The notes under the pieces were generated by a model. That model worked only from the letters and a program-made list of their open reading frames with translations. It searched no databases and was not told the DNA's origin. Position numbers and translations under genes: made by a program. Of a stretch of DNA of 64,000 nt, positions 27,770 through 37,983 are shown in pieces; position 1 is the stretch's first letter; every line of letters starts with the position of its first letter. The DNA comes from an uncultured Clostridia bacterium (GTDB lineage: Bacteria; Bacillota; Clostridia; TANB77; CAG-508), in the NCBI GenBank assembly GCA_947573445.1, contig CANPFR010000009.1, positions 1 through 64,000 on the forward strand. Direction: 5' to 3'.

Positions 27770-29164
27770 TTATTTTTCAGTATGCCATTTCTTAAAGGTT
27801 TTACTTTTTAGAAATGTACATAACCTCATATATTGCTTGAACATATTATGTTTTGTTTTTTTATTCTCTCTTCTTCCAATCGAATAATATTCTACCCCTG
27901 CTTTTTTCATTTCCTCTAAATCATATAAATTTCTGCCATCATACACAAGGGGTGTTTTCATCTTTTCTTTATATATTTGTGGTTTAATATTTTTTATTTC
28001 TTGCCATTGTGTGAATATGAAACATAAATCTGCATCACATAAAGCTTCCTCTGGATTTTGTGTATAATAAATCTGGGTTGGATATTTCTTTTTGAGATTT
28101 TCCATAGCAACTGGATCATACACATAAATTTTAGCTCCTTTTTTCAGTAATGCTCGTATATTATCAAGTGATGGAGCCTCTCTTAAATCATCTGTTCCTG
28201 GTTTAAAGGCTAGTCCCAAAATAGCAATTTTTAAGTCTTTAAAAGTTACAAATCTTTTATTCGCCTTTTGAAACAATTTCAGTTTTTGTTCTTGGTTGAT
28301 TTCAATGGTTGCTTCTACTGTTTTTAATTTATATCCATGCTGTTTTGCTAAATCAACTAAAGCCTTTGTATCTTTTGGGAAACAACTTCCTCCATATCCA
28401 ATTCCAGCATGTAAAAAATGATTACCAATTCTGGAATCATAACTCATTCCTTTAGCAACTTCTTCAATATCACAGTCTACCAATTCACACAAGTTGGCAA
28501 TATCATTCATATAAGAGACTTTTAAGGCTAAAAAATCGTTGGATGCATATTTTATCATTTCAGCATTTCTTCTTTTAACACAAACTATTGGTAAATGGAA
28601 TGGTTCGTATATTTTTTTCAATAATATTTTAGCTTTTTCACTTTCTGTTCCTATGATAATTCGATTGGCTGCTAACGTATCCTCTACTGCATTTCCTTGG
28701 GATAGAAACTCTGGATTGCTGGCTACTTCAATCTTTACATGATGTACTAGATGCTTTTTTATGAATTTTTCTATTTTTTCATTTGTTCCAACTGGAACCG
28801 TTGACTTTATGACAATCAAACAATCTTTTTGCACATTTTCAGCGATTTGTTTAGCAACCGTTATTACATCGGTTAAATCAACTGAACCATCTGATTTTTC
28901 TGGTGTTCCTACTCCAATAAAGATAGCATCTGCATCTTGATAGGCATTTTGATAATTGGTAGTAAAATCAATTTTGCCTTCTTGGTAATTTTTAACCATC
29001 AATTCTTCTAGGCCTTTTTCGTAAACTGGACATTTTCCACTTTTCATTTGCTGAATTTTGTTTTCATCCACATCAACTGCTATTACCTGATGTCCTTTTT
29101 CCGCAAAACAAACAGCGGCTACTAATCCCACATATCCCGTGCCTGCTACTACAATTTTTATCAT
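27770..29164 (-). CDS. UDP-glucose/GDP-mannose 6-dehydrogenase family
   Basis: A 464-aa NAD-dependent nucleotide-sugar dehydrogenase (likely UDP-glucose to UDP-glucuronate). N-terminal Rossmann motif VVAGTGYVGLVAA, catalytic Cys in GYGGSCFPKDTKAL, and the C-terminal domain with LGLAFKPGTDDLREAPS. ATG 29164 (third codon of the longest frame) has the better spacing to AAGGAG. It is the last gene of the surface-polysaccharide cluster and likely supplies a uronic acid. UDP-N-acetyl sugars are alternative substrates. Confidence 0.92.
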   Translation of the reverse strand: MIKIVVAGTGYVGLVAAVCFAEKGHQVIAVDVDENKIQQMKSGKCPVYEKGLEELMVKNYQEGKIDFTTNYQNAYQDADAIFIGVGTPEKSDGSVDLTDVITVAKQIAENVQKDCLIVIKSTVPVGTNEKIEKFIKKHLVHHVKIEVASNPEFLSQGNAVEDTLAANRIIIGTESEKAKILLKKIYEPFHLPIVCVKRRNAEMIKYASNDFLALKVSYMNDIANLCELVDCDIEEVAKGMSYDSRIGNHFLHAGIGYGGSCFPKDTKALVDLAKQHGYKLKTVEATIEINQEQKLKLFQKANKRFVTFKDLKIAILGLAFKPGTDDLREAPSLDNIRALLKKGAKIYVYDPVAMENLKKKYPTQIYYTQNPEEALCDADLCFIFTQWQEIKNIKPQIYKEKMKTPLVYDGRNLYDLEEMKKAGVEYYSIGRRENKKTKHNMFKQYMRLCTFLKSKTFKKWHTEK

Positions 29165-29192
29165 ATTCATACACTCCTTTTGCTAACTTTTA

Positions 29193-29942
29193 TTATTCCA
29201 TTACATAAATTTCATAATGTTCAGTTTGTGCAGTTAGCTTAAATCCGTAATTAATTAATGGTTCTTGGAGTGGAATTGCTTTATCGTAAACGATAATATT
29301 AATGTTTTGTTGTTGGCATAGGTTGGTTATGGAGTGAGTAGAACCAGTGTTATAGTAATCGATGATTTCATAATCCTTATAATCTCCAAACGGTCTTCTC
29401 TCAAAAGCTAATTCGATTTTAGCATCAATTTGTCTAATATAAGGAATCATTTCAATTGTGGTTAAAACTTTCTTGTGTTCTAAGTTCATTTCACTAATTT
29501 TATTGATAACTTCGATATATTCTTCTGGCAATTTAAAGGCATTCCCTATTTTTTGATAATTTTCTGCTGTATAAATACATTTTCCACTTGAAACTATGAT
29601 CAGAAGAATTAACAAAAAAGTAATCATTTTCTGATTTTTATTAGATACTCCTTTGATAACACTTACTCCTGCATATGCAATTGTAATTCCCATTGGTAAT
29701 AACCAAAAATTTCTCCAATATACATTTTTATTTAATAAACTATCAACACATTTATTAAATAGTGGATTTAATATTACTACCATTATCAAACAAGAAAAAT
29801 ACACCATAAACATTTTTTGACTTTTATTTTTTTCAGTTAAAAACAGATATAAAATAGCAAGAAAAAATAAAGCCATATACATTCCTGTCCCTTTGTATTT
29901 TAAGAAAGAATCTTGGATAATTTTTATATTATCACTAAACAT
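29193..29942 (-). CDS. Membrane protein, second part of a split DUF6077-like pair
   Basis: A 249-aa protein with about four membrane helices in the first 125 residues followed by a soluble C-terminal domain. It starts 14 bp after the stop of the gene at 29957, with its own AGGAG site. Together the two resemble a single long polysaccharide-locus membrane protein (tentatively DUF6077-like) that has been split by a stop and restart, without CGG involvement. Function unknown; the position suggests surface-polymer assembly or modification. Confidence 0.6.
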   Translation of the reverse strand: MFSDNIKIIQDSFLKYKGTGMYMALFFLAILYLFLTEKNKSQKMFMVYFSCLIMVVILNPLFNKCVDSLLNKNVYWRNFWLLPMGITIAYAGVSVIKGVSNKNQKMITFLLILLIIVSSGKCIYTAENYQKIGNAFKLPEEYIEVINKISEMNLEHKKVLTTIEMIPYIRQIDAKIELAFERRPFGDYKDYEIIDYYNTGSTHSITNLCQQQNINIIVYDKAIPLQEPLINYGFKLTAQTEHYEIYVME

Positions 29943-29956
29943 ATTTTTCTACTCCT

Positions 29957-30994
29957 TCATTTCATTATCAAATACATTAATCCATACACAATATTCGGTA
30001 TGACACAAATTCCAGATTTTATTAAATAACTAACTTTTTTATCTTTAACTAAAAAAACAACGACTAAACCTCCCAAAGTTATCGCAGCTAATGGGATTCC
30101 CATTGAAGAAACCAAACAAGAAGCTAACATGGTTATGATTAATAACAACCAATTTATTATTCCTTTATTTTCTTCCACACATTTTAAAAATAATAACCAT
30201 ATACTTGGTAAAATTATATTAGCCAATATTGCTTTTCCTTGCCAAATACGAAACAATAAAAATGAAAAATTAGTATAAATTGAAAAATTTCCCCAAATAT
30301 AAATAACACTTAATAATATCAAAAACCTACTCACATCTTCTTTATCTCCATAAAATAGTTTTATCCCCAACAATGTGTAAACGATATAGGCTATTAAAAT
30401 AAAAATTGGAGGAAATATCGTATGTGCAACAATTGTTGGATGAATCTGAATTAGTTTGGAAATTATAGCCGTATATAATGGAAATGGAGAAAAAACATAA
30501 CGCATTGGGAATTCTTTATAAGGACTACCATTTTCAGCTGAGATAATATACATACTATTTTCTTCTATGGTAACATTGGATGTTGCCACAAAAAAAGCAT
30601 CATCATCGTCTATATGGGTATAAAAAAATGCAATGAACATTTGTAATCCAATTAAAATTATAGCTATTACATACATTGGTTTTGGCTCTATTTTTTGTTT
30701 TTTGATTAAATTAAAAGTTTCTTTTATTTTCAATTTTCGCAAATTCATTATAATAGACAAAACTAATAAGACTCCAATTATAGCACACCATGAATAGAGT
30801 AATACCGTAAATTTCACTTTTAAGAATATCATTGGAATTGCCAACAATTGTAAGATAGCAAATTCTAGAAAATAGCCAATTATGAATGACCATAAAATAG
30901 AAGATTTTTCTTTCCAAAATTGTGTTATTAATAAGCCCAGTATTTCTGGTACTATCCCTAATATTAATATACATAACAACAACTTAAAAAACAT
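29957..30994 (-). CDS. Multi-pass membrane protein, first part of DUF6077-like pair
   Basis: A 345-aa protein with about ten membrane helices and an acidic loop FYTHIDDDDAFFVATS after helix five, a pattern of polytopic glycan-handling enzymes of the GT-C type. The family assignment is tentative. It is followed directly by 29193-29942. Confidence 0.6.
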   Translation of the reverse strand: MFFKLLLCILILGIVPEILGLLITQFWKEKSSILWSFIIGYFLEFAILQLLAIPMIFLKVKFTVLLYSWCAIIGVLLVLSIIMNLRKLKIKETFNLIKKQKIEPKPMYVIAIILIGLQMFIAFFYTHIDDDDAFFVATSNVTIEENSMYIISAENGSPYKEFPMRYVFSPFPLYTAIISKLIQIHPTIVAHTIFPPIFILIAYIVYTLLGIKLFYGDKEDVSRFLILLSVIYIWGNFSIYTNFSFLLFRIWQGKAILANIILPSIWLLFLKCVEENKGIINWLLLIITMLASCLVSSMGIPLAAITLGGLVVVFLVKDKKVSYLIKSGICVIPNIVYGLMYLIMK

Positions 30995-31046
30995 CTCTTT
31001 CTTGTATGATATATTAATAACTTAACTACACCATACGCTCCTTTCC

Positions 31047-32363
31047 TTATTTCATTAAATTATTTTTTTCACTATTTGCATGTAACAATGGTAGTGCAAT
31101 AAAAAATATTAAACACAATGCATCTGTACTTTCTGTAGAAAATCTTCCTATACTTTCTAGTAACACATACATTCCATAAGTAATATACATATTAATATAT
31201 ATTATCTTATAATTTAGTTTTAGATCTGATTTCATAATCTTTTTCATAATACAAAAGAACATATATCCCATAAACACAATCATAACAATTCCACCAGTCA
31301 ACAAAATATCTAGATATAAATTATGAAACTGTCCATATGATCTATCTTCAAAATTCAATACTTCTATTGAATTAAATCTTCCAACTCCAAAAATATAATT
31401 GAAAAGAGAACGATTCAAACATTCAAATCCAGCATACCAAATACGTTTTCTCCCTGATAATCTCTTGATTCTATCCGTTGATATAACTAATTCACTCATT
31501 TCTGATGAAGCAATATTCTTTATTGTTTCTGCCCTTTTAACTGGAAAACGTCCTAAAATATTTAAAAATCCCAATGCTCCAAAAATAACTATACAACTGC
31601 AAATCAGTATCTTTCTTTTTATATTTACCTCTCTACTACATACTGCAAATAATAATATAAATAAAATCGTAATTGCAAATCCTGTTTTAGAATGAGTACA
31701 CCATATTCCAAATACATACAAAATGATAAGAATCATATATTTCTTTTTTGTATTTTCCAAATTCATTAAAATAGCTGATGCTATCACTGATAAATACAGG
31801 AAGAAAGCTACCGTATTTCGATTACTAAAAAAACTCTTAATATTCCCTAAATGCGAATAATCAAAATTTTCTTTAAATATTCCAAATTCAGCTAAAATTT
31901 CTTGATAATAAAAAAACAAATTCCAAAACATAGCAAACAATCCAATTATGCAAATTCCTTTTAGGAAAAACTTTATATTGTTTTCTTCGATTTTAAAATC
32001 AAATAAAACAATATAAAATAATAAAATATTAACAAAAATACAACCAATATTCAAAATATCAAAAAAATAAAAATTCTTTTGCACAAAATTTTTAATTTGG
32101 ACTATCCCCATAATAAGTATTAGACCAAATAAAGCAATCATATTAATTTTACTAATTTTTATACTTTTTCTATTTATAAAATAGAAAACAGTTAAACTTA
32201 CTACCTCTATTATAAAACAAACTACTTCAGTAATTGTATTTGTCGTTTTTACCTCTTTTGTTAACAAATTTCCTATGCATAATGGTAGAAAATTTATCAT
32301 TAAGATAACAAATAAAATAATAGGCAAATTATTTTTTTCTTTTAACTGATTTACAAAGTTCAT
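31047..32363 (-). CDS. O-antigen ligase/polymerase-like (Wzy) membrane protein
   Basis: A 438-aa protein with about twelve membrane helices and a large loop (about residues 270-330), the layout of Wzy polymerases and WaaL ligases. The motif SFFSNRNTVAFFLYLSV and the VGRFNSIEVLNFE / GQFHNLYLDILLTGG blocks match the Wzy_C family. It probably polymerises the repeat unit made by this cluster. Its ATG overlaps the annotated stop of the glycosyltransferase gene by four bases. Confidence 0.82.
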   Translation of the reverse strand: MNFVNQLKEKNNLPIILFVILMINFLPLCIGNLLTKEVKTTNTITEVVCFIIEVVSLTVFYFINRKSIKISKINMIALFGLILIMGIVQIKNFVQKNFYFFDILNIGCIFVNILLFYIVLFDFKIEENNIKFFLKGICIIGLFAMFWNLFFYYQEILAEFGIFKENFDYSHLGNIKSFFSNRNTVAFFLYLSVIASAILMNLENTKKKYMILIILYVFGIWCTHSKTGFAITILFILLFAVCSREVNIKRKILICSCIVIFGALGFLNILGRFPVKRAETIKNIASSEMSELVISTDRIKRLSGRKRIWYAGFECLNRSLFNYIFGVGRFNSIEVLNFEDRSYGQFHNLYLDILLTGGIVMIVFMGYMFFCIMKKIMKSDLKLNYKIIYINMYITYGMYVLLESIGRFSTESTDALCLIFFIALPLLHANSEKNNLMK

Positions 32364-33478
32364 TTTTTACTCCCTTTTCTATACTTCTTATCTACATTCC
32401 GTATTAATTCAATCCATTGATTTAATATTTTAACTTTTTCAAACTTTTCAATTTTTAAATAAGCATTTTGTGAAAATTTTATTCTTAACTCTTTATTTTC
32501 TAATAATTCACACATTCTTTGAGCCATCTGTTTAATATCATAGGGTTTGACTAAAAATCCATTCTGACTATCTACAATAATTTCTGCAGGTCCTGTTACA
32601 ATATCAAAACTTAATACTGGCAAATGATTCACTTGTGCCTCTAACAATACCATACCTAAACCTTCACGATAGGATGGCAAAACTAACATACTATAACCAC
32701 CATATTTATCATAAATTAAATTCTCTTGCCCTTTAAAAAAAACATACTCTGTTAACTCATTTTCTTTAATTTGAACTTCAATTTTATTTTTCTGACTTCC
32801 TTCTCCATAAATATCCCATTGCCAATTCGAATTCATTTTCTTCAATTCTTTAGCAATCTGAACAACCATATCGAATCCCTTTTCTTTTTCTATCCTGCCA
32901 ACTGATATAATTTTATGAGAATTCTCATCATATGACTTTGCCCTCTCAAACACTTTGTCATCAATCCAATTGTAAATTTGAATCAATTTTTTCTTTGGTG
33001 TTCTAAAATACTGTACATAATCATCTAAAGAGTCTTTTGTCAATACAACTGTATATTTTGATAATAAACTTGATACTCTTCTTCCCAAGGTTAATTGTTT
33101 ATCTTTTAACTGATTTCTAACTGAACTATGATCACAAAAAAACACTTTTGTTTTTAAGTCAAATGCATTAATACTTCCCACAACTCCAGCATAAACACCA
33201 ATACACAATAAGGTTTCTATTTGTTTTTCTTTTAATAGCTTTCGTAATTTTTTACGTGTTTTTGTAACTAATTCACGAACTCTATAATTTTTGCCATTCA
33301 ATAAGAATGTACAACCAATTCGAGAATCAAGTTCATATGGAATTTTCTCAAATTCATGAACCAAACTAATTAAATTTACCTCATAATAATTTACTAAAGC
33401 ATTTGCCATATTAGACGCAACTCTCTCTGCACCTCCCATTCTTGAAATATCATTAATGAGTAAAGCAATTTTTTTCAT
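32360..33478 (-). CDS. Glycosyltransferase family 4
   Basis: A 372-aa GT-B glycosyltransferase. N-terminal INDISRMGGAERVASNMA, C-terminal VGRIEKEKGFD and the E-x7-E motif in PSYREGLGMVLLEAQ. It has an in-phase CGG at 32399-32401, 13 codons before the stop; under the CGG rule the protein would end three residues later (W-I-E-L-I-G-M, stop at 32392) and lose only an unconserved tail. Overlaps of 4 bp with both neighbours indicate translational coupling. The acceptor and donor sugars are unknown. Confidence 0.88.
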   Translation of the reverse strand: MKKIALLINDISRMGGAERVASNMANALVNYYEVNLISLVHEFEKIPYELDSRIGCTFLLNGKNYRVRELVTKTRKKLRKLLKEKQIETLLCIGVYAGVVGSINAFDLKTKVFFCDHSSVRNQLKDKQLTLGRRVSSLLSKYTVVLTKDSLDDYVQYFRTPKKKLIQIYNWIDDKVFERAKSYDENSHKIISVGRIEKEKGFDMVVQIAKELKKMNSNWQWDIYGEGSQKNKIEVQIKENELTEYVFFKGQENLIYDKYGGYSMLVLPSYREGLGMVLLEAQVNHLPVLSFDIVTGPAEIIVDSQNGFLVKPYDIKQMAQRMCELLENKELRIKFSQNAYLKIEKFEKVKILNQWIELIRNVDKKYRKGSKK

Positions 33479-34350
33479 TTTTCTCCTCCAAACTCCCTTT
33501 CCAAATAACGCCTTCCTCGATAAACTTTATAACTCTGATTTACATCAATTCGTACAGCATCATGCTTTGGAATTTGTTTTTCTTCTGGAGGTAATTCCAT
33601 ATAATTTCCAAAGGCCATCTTTAAATAGGTATCATAACCAATTGGAATTGGCATTTCTTCTCCCTCAAACTCCTTATATGTTGCACTTTCAAAGGCTTCT
33701 TTCGGGTATTCATTTATCATATACTCATACCTTGTACACAACTCTGTTATTTTATCACAATCTTCAATTTTATATTTCGACATTTGATTTTCTGCAAATT
33801 TAGCTATTTTGTATCTCAACTTCCAAGTTGGAAAAAACCATAAAGCTATCTGAGACAATATTTGTAGCCCTTTTCCTTTACTCAAAAACGGTTCCTGATT
33901 TAAAAATAATTGTCGTATAAGAGCCCATATCATTTGAATTTTTCTCTGTACCTTTGAACTCGGACATCCATCTAATGGGATAATTTCCAATCGAATTCCA
34001 TGACAAATATCCAAATCTTTTTGCCTTTGCTTAATAAAAGTAGTATTTTCATCACAAATATAAGTAATTAATGAACGAACAAATTCATTTTTATTACTTT
34101 GACACAATTTATAGTGGGTATCTCTCATCTTATCATTCCACAATATCTGTAATTTCTGATAGTCCCTACGTGGCATAAATACATCAATATCATCATCCCA
34201 TGGAATAAAACCTTTATGTCGAATTGTTCCTATACAACATCCACCGCAAAAATAAAATAACAAATCATTGTCGTCACAAAATTTTTTAAATACCTTTAAT
34301 ATTTCTAGACTTTTCAATTGTATTTGCCTTAACTCTTCATTCCCCTTCAT
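33475..34350 (-). CDS. LicD-family phosphotransferase
   Basis: A 291-aa LicD protein with the signature GTIRHKGFIPWDDDIDVFMPR region (shorter core WDDDIDV binds metal). LicD enzymes transfer phosphocholine or other phospho-alditols from CDP donors onto glycans. With tarI- and tarJ-like genes next door, CDP-ribitol is the likely donor. It is closely similar to the C-terminal half of the protein at 36083-37966. Confidence 0.88.
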   Translation of the reverse strand: MKGNEELRQIQLKSLEILKVFKKFCDDNDLLFYFCGGCCIGTIRHKGFIPWDDDIDVFMPRRDYQKLQILWNDKMRDTHYKLCQSNKNEFVRSLITYICDENTTFIKQRQKDLDICHGIRLEIIPLDGCPSSKVQRKIQMIWALIRQLFLNQEPFLSKGKGLQILSQIALWFFPTWKLRYKIAKFAENQMSKYKIEDCDKITELCTRYEYMINEYPKEAFESATYKEFEGEEMPIPIGYDTYLKMAFGNYMELPPEEKQIPKHDAVRIDVNQSYKVYRGRRYLEREFGGEK

Positions 34351-34362
34351 TTTATTTCCTCC

Positions 34363-35376
34363 TTAGAAGTTCCATTTAAATACCGTTTTAAAAGTTGTAT
34401 TCAAATCATTTGCAAATACACGGTTGATATCTTTGATTGACTTCACTTCATCATCCACATATATAATCTTTTGTAATTTTTGTGCTAGATTTGTTTGTTC
34501 TAAAAAATAGATCGTTTTTTCAAAATCTTCTCTTCCAGAACGACTTGTCCCAACTAACGTTAAACCTTTTTCTAAAACATTTCTGGTAAATACTGGTACT
34601 TTATTTTCTGAAACTCCCATTAACATAATTGTCCCTTGTGGATTTATATATTGAATGGCATCATCAATTGCATAGGCAGCCCCTTCACCACCAGCACATT
34701 CAAATGCGTGATCAATTTCCAAACTAGAACTTACCTCATCTACCAAACAAGTTTTATCAACAAATATAAATTGAGCCAGTTTTTCTGCATTTCGCCCAAT
34801 AACTACAATTTTTGACTCTGGGCACTCTATTTTTAAAATATTAGCAACTACATATGCTAAACTTCCATCTCCCCAAATTGCAATTGTTTTTCTCCTACTA
34901 TGGGAAATCTTCTTAAAACGATTGACACCATGCATAGCTACACTGACAAACTCTGTTATCGCAGCAACCTTATCATCCACCTCTTGATAAGGAACCACTC
35001 TATCAATTGGTAAATTGATCAATTCCCTCATAAATCCATCATACCCACTAGACAAAAAATGAGAAGATTTATTATAATTTTCATAAATAATTTCATCTTT
35101 TTCTTTTACAGCATTTGGAATCATTACAACTTTCTGGCCAATTTCATAAGTATTGGTTGGATCTTTTACAACCACACCACAAGCTTCATGAATCAAAGCC
35201 ATTGGTAATTTCTTTTTTAAAACTTCTGAACTTCTTTGTCCCAAATAATACCTTTGATCAGCATGACAAATTGCCATGTAATTAGGTTTAATAATCACCT
35301 GATTTTGCAAGTCGATATCTTCGTATTTTATATTAAAAATTCTTGGGCTGATTAATTGATATACATAATTTATCAT
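34363..35376 (-). CDS. Zinc-type dehydrogenase, ribulose-5-phosphate reductase TarJ-like
   Basis: A 337-aa MDR-superfamily dehydrogenase. The N-terminal half has the zinc-ligand region MAICHADQRYYLGQR and HEAC; the Rossmann part has AIWGDGSLAYVVANI. It overlaps the TarI-like gene by four bases, and TarI/TarJ pairs make CDP-ribitol from ribulose-5-phosphate. The pairing is the main reason for this call. Confidence 0.82.
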   Translation of the reverse strand: MINYVYQLISPRIFNIKYEDIDLQNQVIIKPNYMAICHADQRYYLGQRSSEVLKKKLPMALIHEACGVVVKDPTNTYEIGQKVVMIPNAVKEKDEIIYENYNKSSHFLSSGYDGFMRELINLPIDRVVPYQEVDDKVAAITEFVSVAMHGVNRFKKISHSRRKTIAIWGDGSLAYVVANILKIECPESKIVVIGRNAEKLAQFIFVDKTCLVDEVSSSLEIDHAFECAGGEGAAYAIDDAIQYINPQGTIMLMGVSENKVPVFTRNVLEKGLTLVGTSRSGREDFEKTIYFLEQTNLAQKLQKIIYVDDEVKSIKDINRVFANDLNTTFKTVFKWNF

Positions 35377-36086
35377 TCTGTTTTTTCCCCTCTCATAATC
35401 GCATTTGCTATACTCAAATCTGTTATTGTCGTAATTTTTATATTTAATGAATCACCTTCTACTAAATGCACTGGTACTTTTCTGATAACACAAATTTTAC
35501 AAGCATCAGTCAAAATATTCTTCTCTTCTTCTGTTAAATCAGTATACATCTTTTTTAATAGATTTACCTTAAAACTTTGTGGTGTCTGACCTTGATACAT
35601 TTGACTTCTCTCTGGAATTCCAGAAATCACTTTTGTATCTTCAGAAACTACGATTGTATCTGTTGCAGGGATAACTGTATCACAAGCACCATATTGAAAA
35701 GCAGAATCAATGTTTTCCTCAATCACCTTTAGCGAAATGAATGGCCTTACTGCATCATGTGTTACAATGATATTTTCCTCTGATGTACCAAATTCTTCTT
35801 CTAAGCTTTCTATAATGTTCATAATTGTCGCATTTCTATCTTGACCTCCTTGTATTATTTTTATTTTTTCACAATGCCCAATATATTTTTCAACTAACTC
35901 TTGACAATAAGTCAACCAATCTTTGTGAACCCCTACATAAATTTTGTCCAATCGATTACATAGTAAAAATTTTTCTAAAGTATGAATTATAATTGGTTTC
36001 TCTCCTAACATCAAAAACTGTTTTGGCATATTGACAATATTCATTCTTGTTCCTGTTCCACCTGCTAAAATTCCTCCAAAAATCAT
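35373..36086 (-). CDS. Ribitol-5-phosphate cytidylyltransferase (TarI/IspD family)
   Basis: A 237-aa nucleotidyltransferase with the IspD/TarI fingerprint: GGILAGGTGTRM, MPKQFLMLGEKPIIIHTLE, ITHDAVRP-like VTHDAVRPFI and the late EGDSLNIKITT. The TarJ-like partner and LicD neighbours favour CDP-ribitol synthesis over IspD's isoprenoid reaction. ATG overlaps the upstream stop (ATGA). Confidence 0.86.
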   Translation of the reverse strand: MIFGGILAGGTGTRMNIVNMPKQFLMLGEKPIIIHTLEKFLLCNRLDKIYVGVHKDWLTYCQELVEKYIGHCEKIKIIQGGQDRNATIMNIIESLEEEFGTSEENIIVTHDAVRPFISLKVIEENIDSAFQYGACDTVIPATDTIVVSEDTKVISGIPERSQMYQGQTPQSFKVNLLKKMYTDLTEEEKNILTDACKICVIRKVPVHLVEGDSLNIKITTITDLSIANAIMRGEKTE

Positions 36087-37966
36087 TGTTTTCCTCCTTC
36101 TTTACAATAATAAATTCCTTTATACTCTGTATAACTGCGATTGACATCACAATACACGACATTATGCTCTGGTATCTGTTTCTCTTTTGGTGGCAAGGTT
36201 TGATAATCACCAAAAGCAATTTTTAAATATTCATCATAACCAATTGGAATTGGCATTTCTTGTCCTTCAAATTCCTTATAAATAGCCTTTTCAAATAGTG
36301 CTTTCGGATATTCATTTTGCATATATCTTGGACCAGAACATAGTTCTGTCACATAATTACAATCTTGAATTTTGTACTTTGTCATTTTCTTTTCTGCCAA
36401 TTTCCAAATTCTATATCTTATCTTTTTACTTGGAACCATTCCTAACATAATTTTGCCTACTACCGTTACAAATTTTCCATGATTTTGTGGAATCATCTCC
36501 GTTATGTATAATGCATAAATCAATGCCCAAAACTTCTGGATTCTTCTTTTTATTCTTGAACTTGGACATCCATCTAATGGCAATACATCAATCACAATTC
36601 CATGATTAATATCCAAATCTTTTTGATGAATTTTTATGAAAGTACTATAATTATCATTTATTGTCAAAAATTGGTTTCTTGTCCTTACCTCTTTTGTAGG
36701 AAATATGCATGCATATTTTTCTGTGTCAGCTTCTTTATTCCAAATTTGCTTTAATTTTTCATAATCATCACGTGGCATAAATACATCAATATCATCATCC
36801 CATGGAATAAAACCTTTATGTCGAATTGTTCCTATACAACATCCACCACAAAAATAAATCAGTAAATGATGTTCTTCACAAAATCTTTTCAAATAACAAA
36901 ACATTTCCAAACTTTTTAATTGTAATTCTCTTAATGTTTTATCATTATATTGATAAATTTCTTCCTGCGTATTAGTTTCTATTTTCCTTTTACTCGTTCC
37001 CAAACCAACTATCGTACCAATTCCATACATTAAATGAAGGATAAACAAAATAAAGGGGATTAAAAAATATACCATTTTAAATCCATTATTCTTTAAAATA
37101 CTTACTAAACTGACTAAACTAAACAGACCATACAGCCCAAAAAGAATCAACAAAAAAAATGGAGAAAAAACAATTGCCATAACACTACTAAAAATAATCC
37201 CTAATACAAAAAACATTGGAGCAAAATGATAAAGGGAAAAACATTTTGAACAATATTTTAAAGTAATTCCTATCCATTTACCATTTTCATATTTCTGCTT
37301 TATCATGCCTCTCAAAGTATTTCTTACATGGTGATATGAAATAATGTTAGGAGATAATAAAAACTTATATCCTTTCTCTCTCATTCGATAATGCATTTCA
37401 TTATCTTCTGTTCTTGCTAGCTTTTCATTATATAATCCCACATCATCAAAAACTTTTTTTCTATACATGGCATGGGCAAGTGTCTTCACATACTCCCTTT
37501 TCTCTGACCTTCTATATCTTGCGATTCCACTTCCAAATAAAGATTTTTCTGCCAATAATAATGTTCTTTCCCACGAAGTTTTTTCCTCACAAACACTTAT
37601 TCTATGTCCTCCTACAATGTCTTCCCCTTTTAATAATTCAGTTACATTTTGACTAATAAATTCCTTTCCAAAACTAGAATGTGCATCTACTCTCAAAATA
37701 GCCTCTCCTGTTGCCTTCTGTAATGCAATATTCCATCCACATGGTAATGTTTTTTGAGGATTATCTAGCACCAAAATCTTTTCAAAATCGTGAGAATTTT
37801 CATTTTGAAATTCTAACATTTTACTTTTGGTAGCATCTTGAGAATTACTATCCACAAAAATAACTTCTACTTTCTTATGGCTATAATCTTGCTTTTTTAA
37901 AGATTCTAAACATCTATCTATCACCTTTTCCGCATTATATGCTATTATAATAAAACTAACTAACAT
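36083..37966 (-). CDS. Fusion of GT2 glycosyltransferase, membrane helices and LicD domain
   Basis: A 627-aa fusion. Residues 1-230: GT2 (GT-A) glycosyltransferase with IIIAYNAEKVIDRC, VDSNSQDAT and the ED acceptor loop LARTEDNEMHYRMR. Residues about 235-320: three to four membrane helices. Residues about 345-627: LicD domain with IRHKGFIPWDDDIDVFMPR, very similar to 33475-34350. One polypeptide could add a sugar and then a phospho-alditol at the membrane. All CGGs are out of phase. Confidence 0.88.
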   Translation of the reverse strand: MLVSFIIIAYNAEKVIDRCLESLKKQDYSHKKVEVIFVDSNSQDATKSKMLEFQNENSHDFEKILVLDNPQKTLPCGWNIALQKATGEAILRVDAHSSFGKEFISQNVTELLKGEDIVGGHRISVCEEKTSWERTLLLAEKSLFGSGIARYRRSEKREYVKTLAHAMYRKKVFDDVGLYNEKLARTEDNEMHYRMREKGYKFLLSPNIISYHHVRNTLRGMIKQKYENGKWIGITLKYCSKCFSLYHFAPMFFVLGIIFSSVMAIVFSPFFLLILFGLYGLFSLVSLVSILKNNGFKMVYFLIPFILFILHLMYGIGTIVGLGTSKRKIETNTQEEIYQYNDKTLRELQLKSLEMFCYLKRFCEEHHLLIYFCGGCCIGTIRHKGFIPWDDDIDVFMPRDDYEKLKQIWNKEADTEKYACIFPTKEVRTRNQFLTINDNYSTFIKIHQKDLDINHGIVIDVLPLDGCPSSRIKRRIQKFWALIYALYITEMIPQNHGKFVTVVGKIMLGMVPSKKIRYRIWKLAEKKMTKYKIQDCNYVTELCSGPRYMQNEYPKALFEKAIYKEFEGQEMPIPIGYDEYLKIAFGDYQTLPPKEKQIPEHNVVYCDVNRSYTEYKGIYYCKEGGKQ

Positions 37967-37983
37967 GACATCTCCTAATCATT

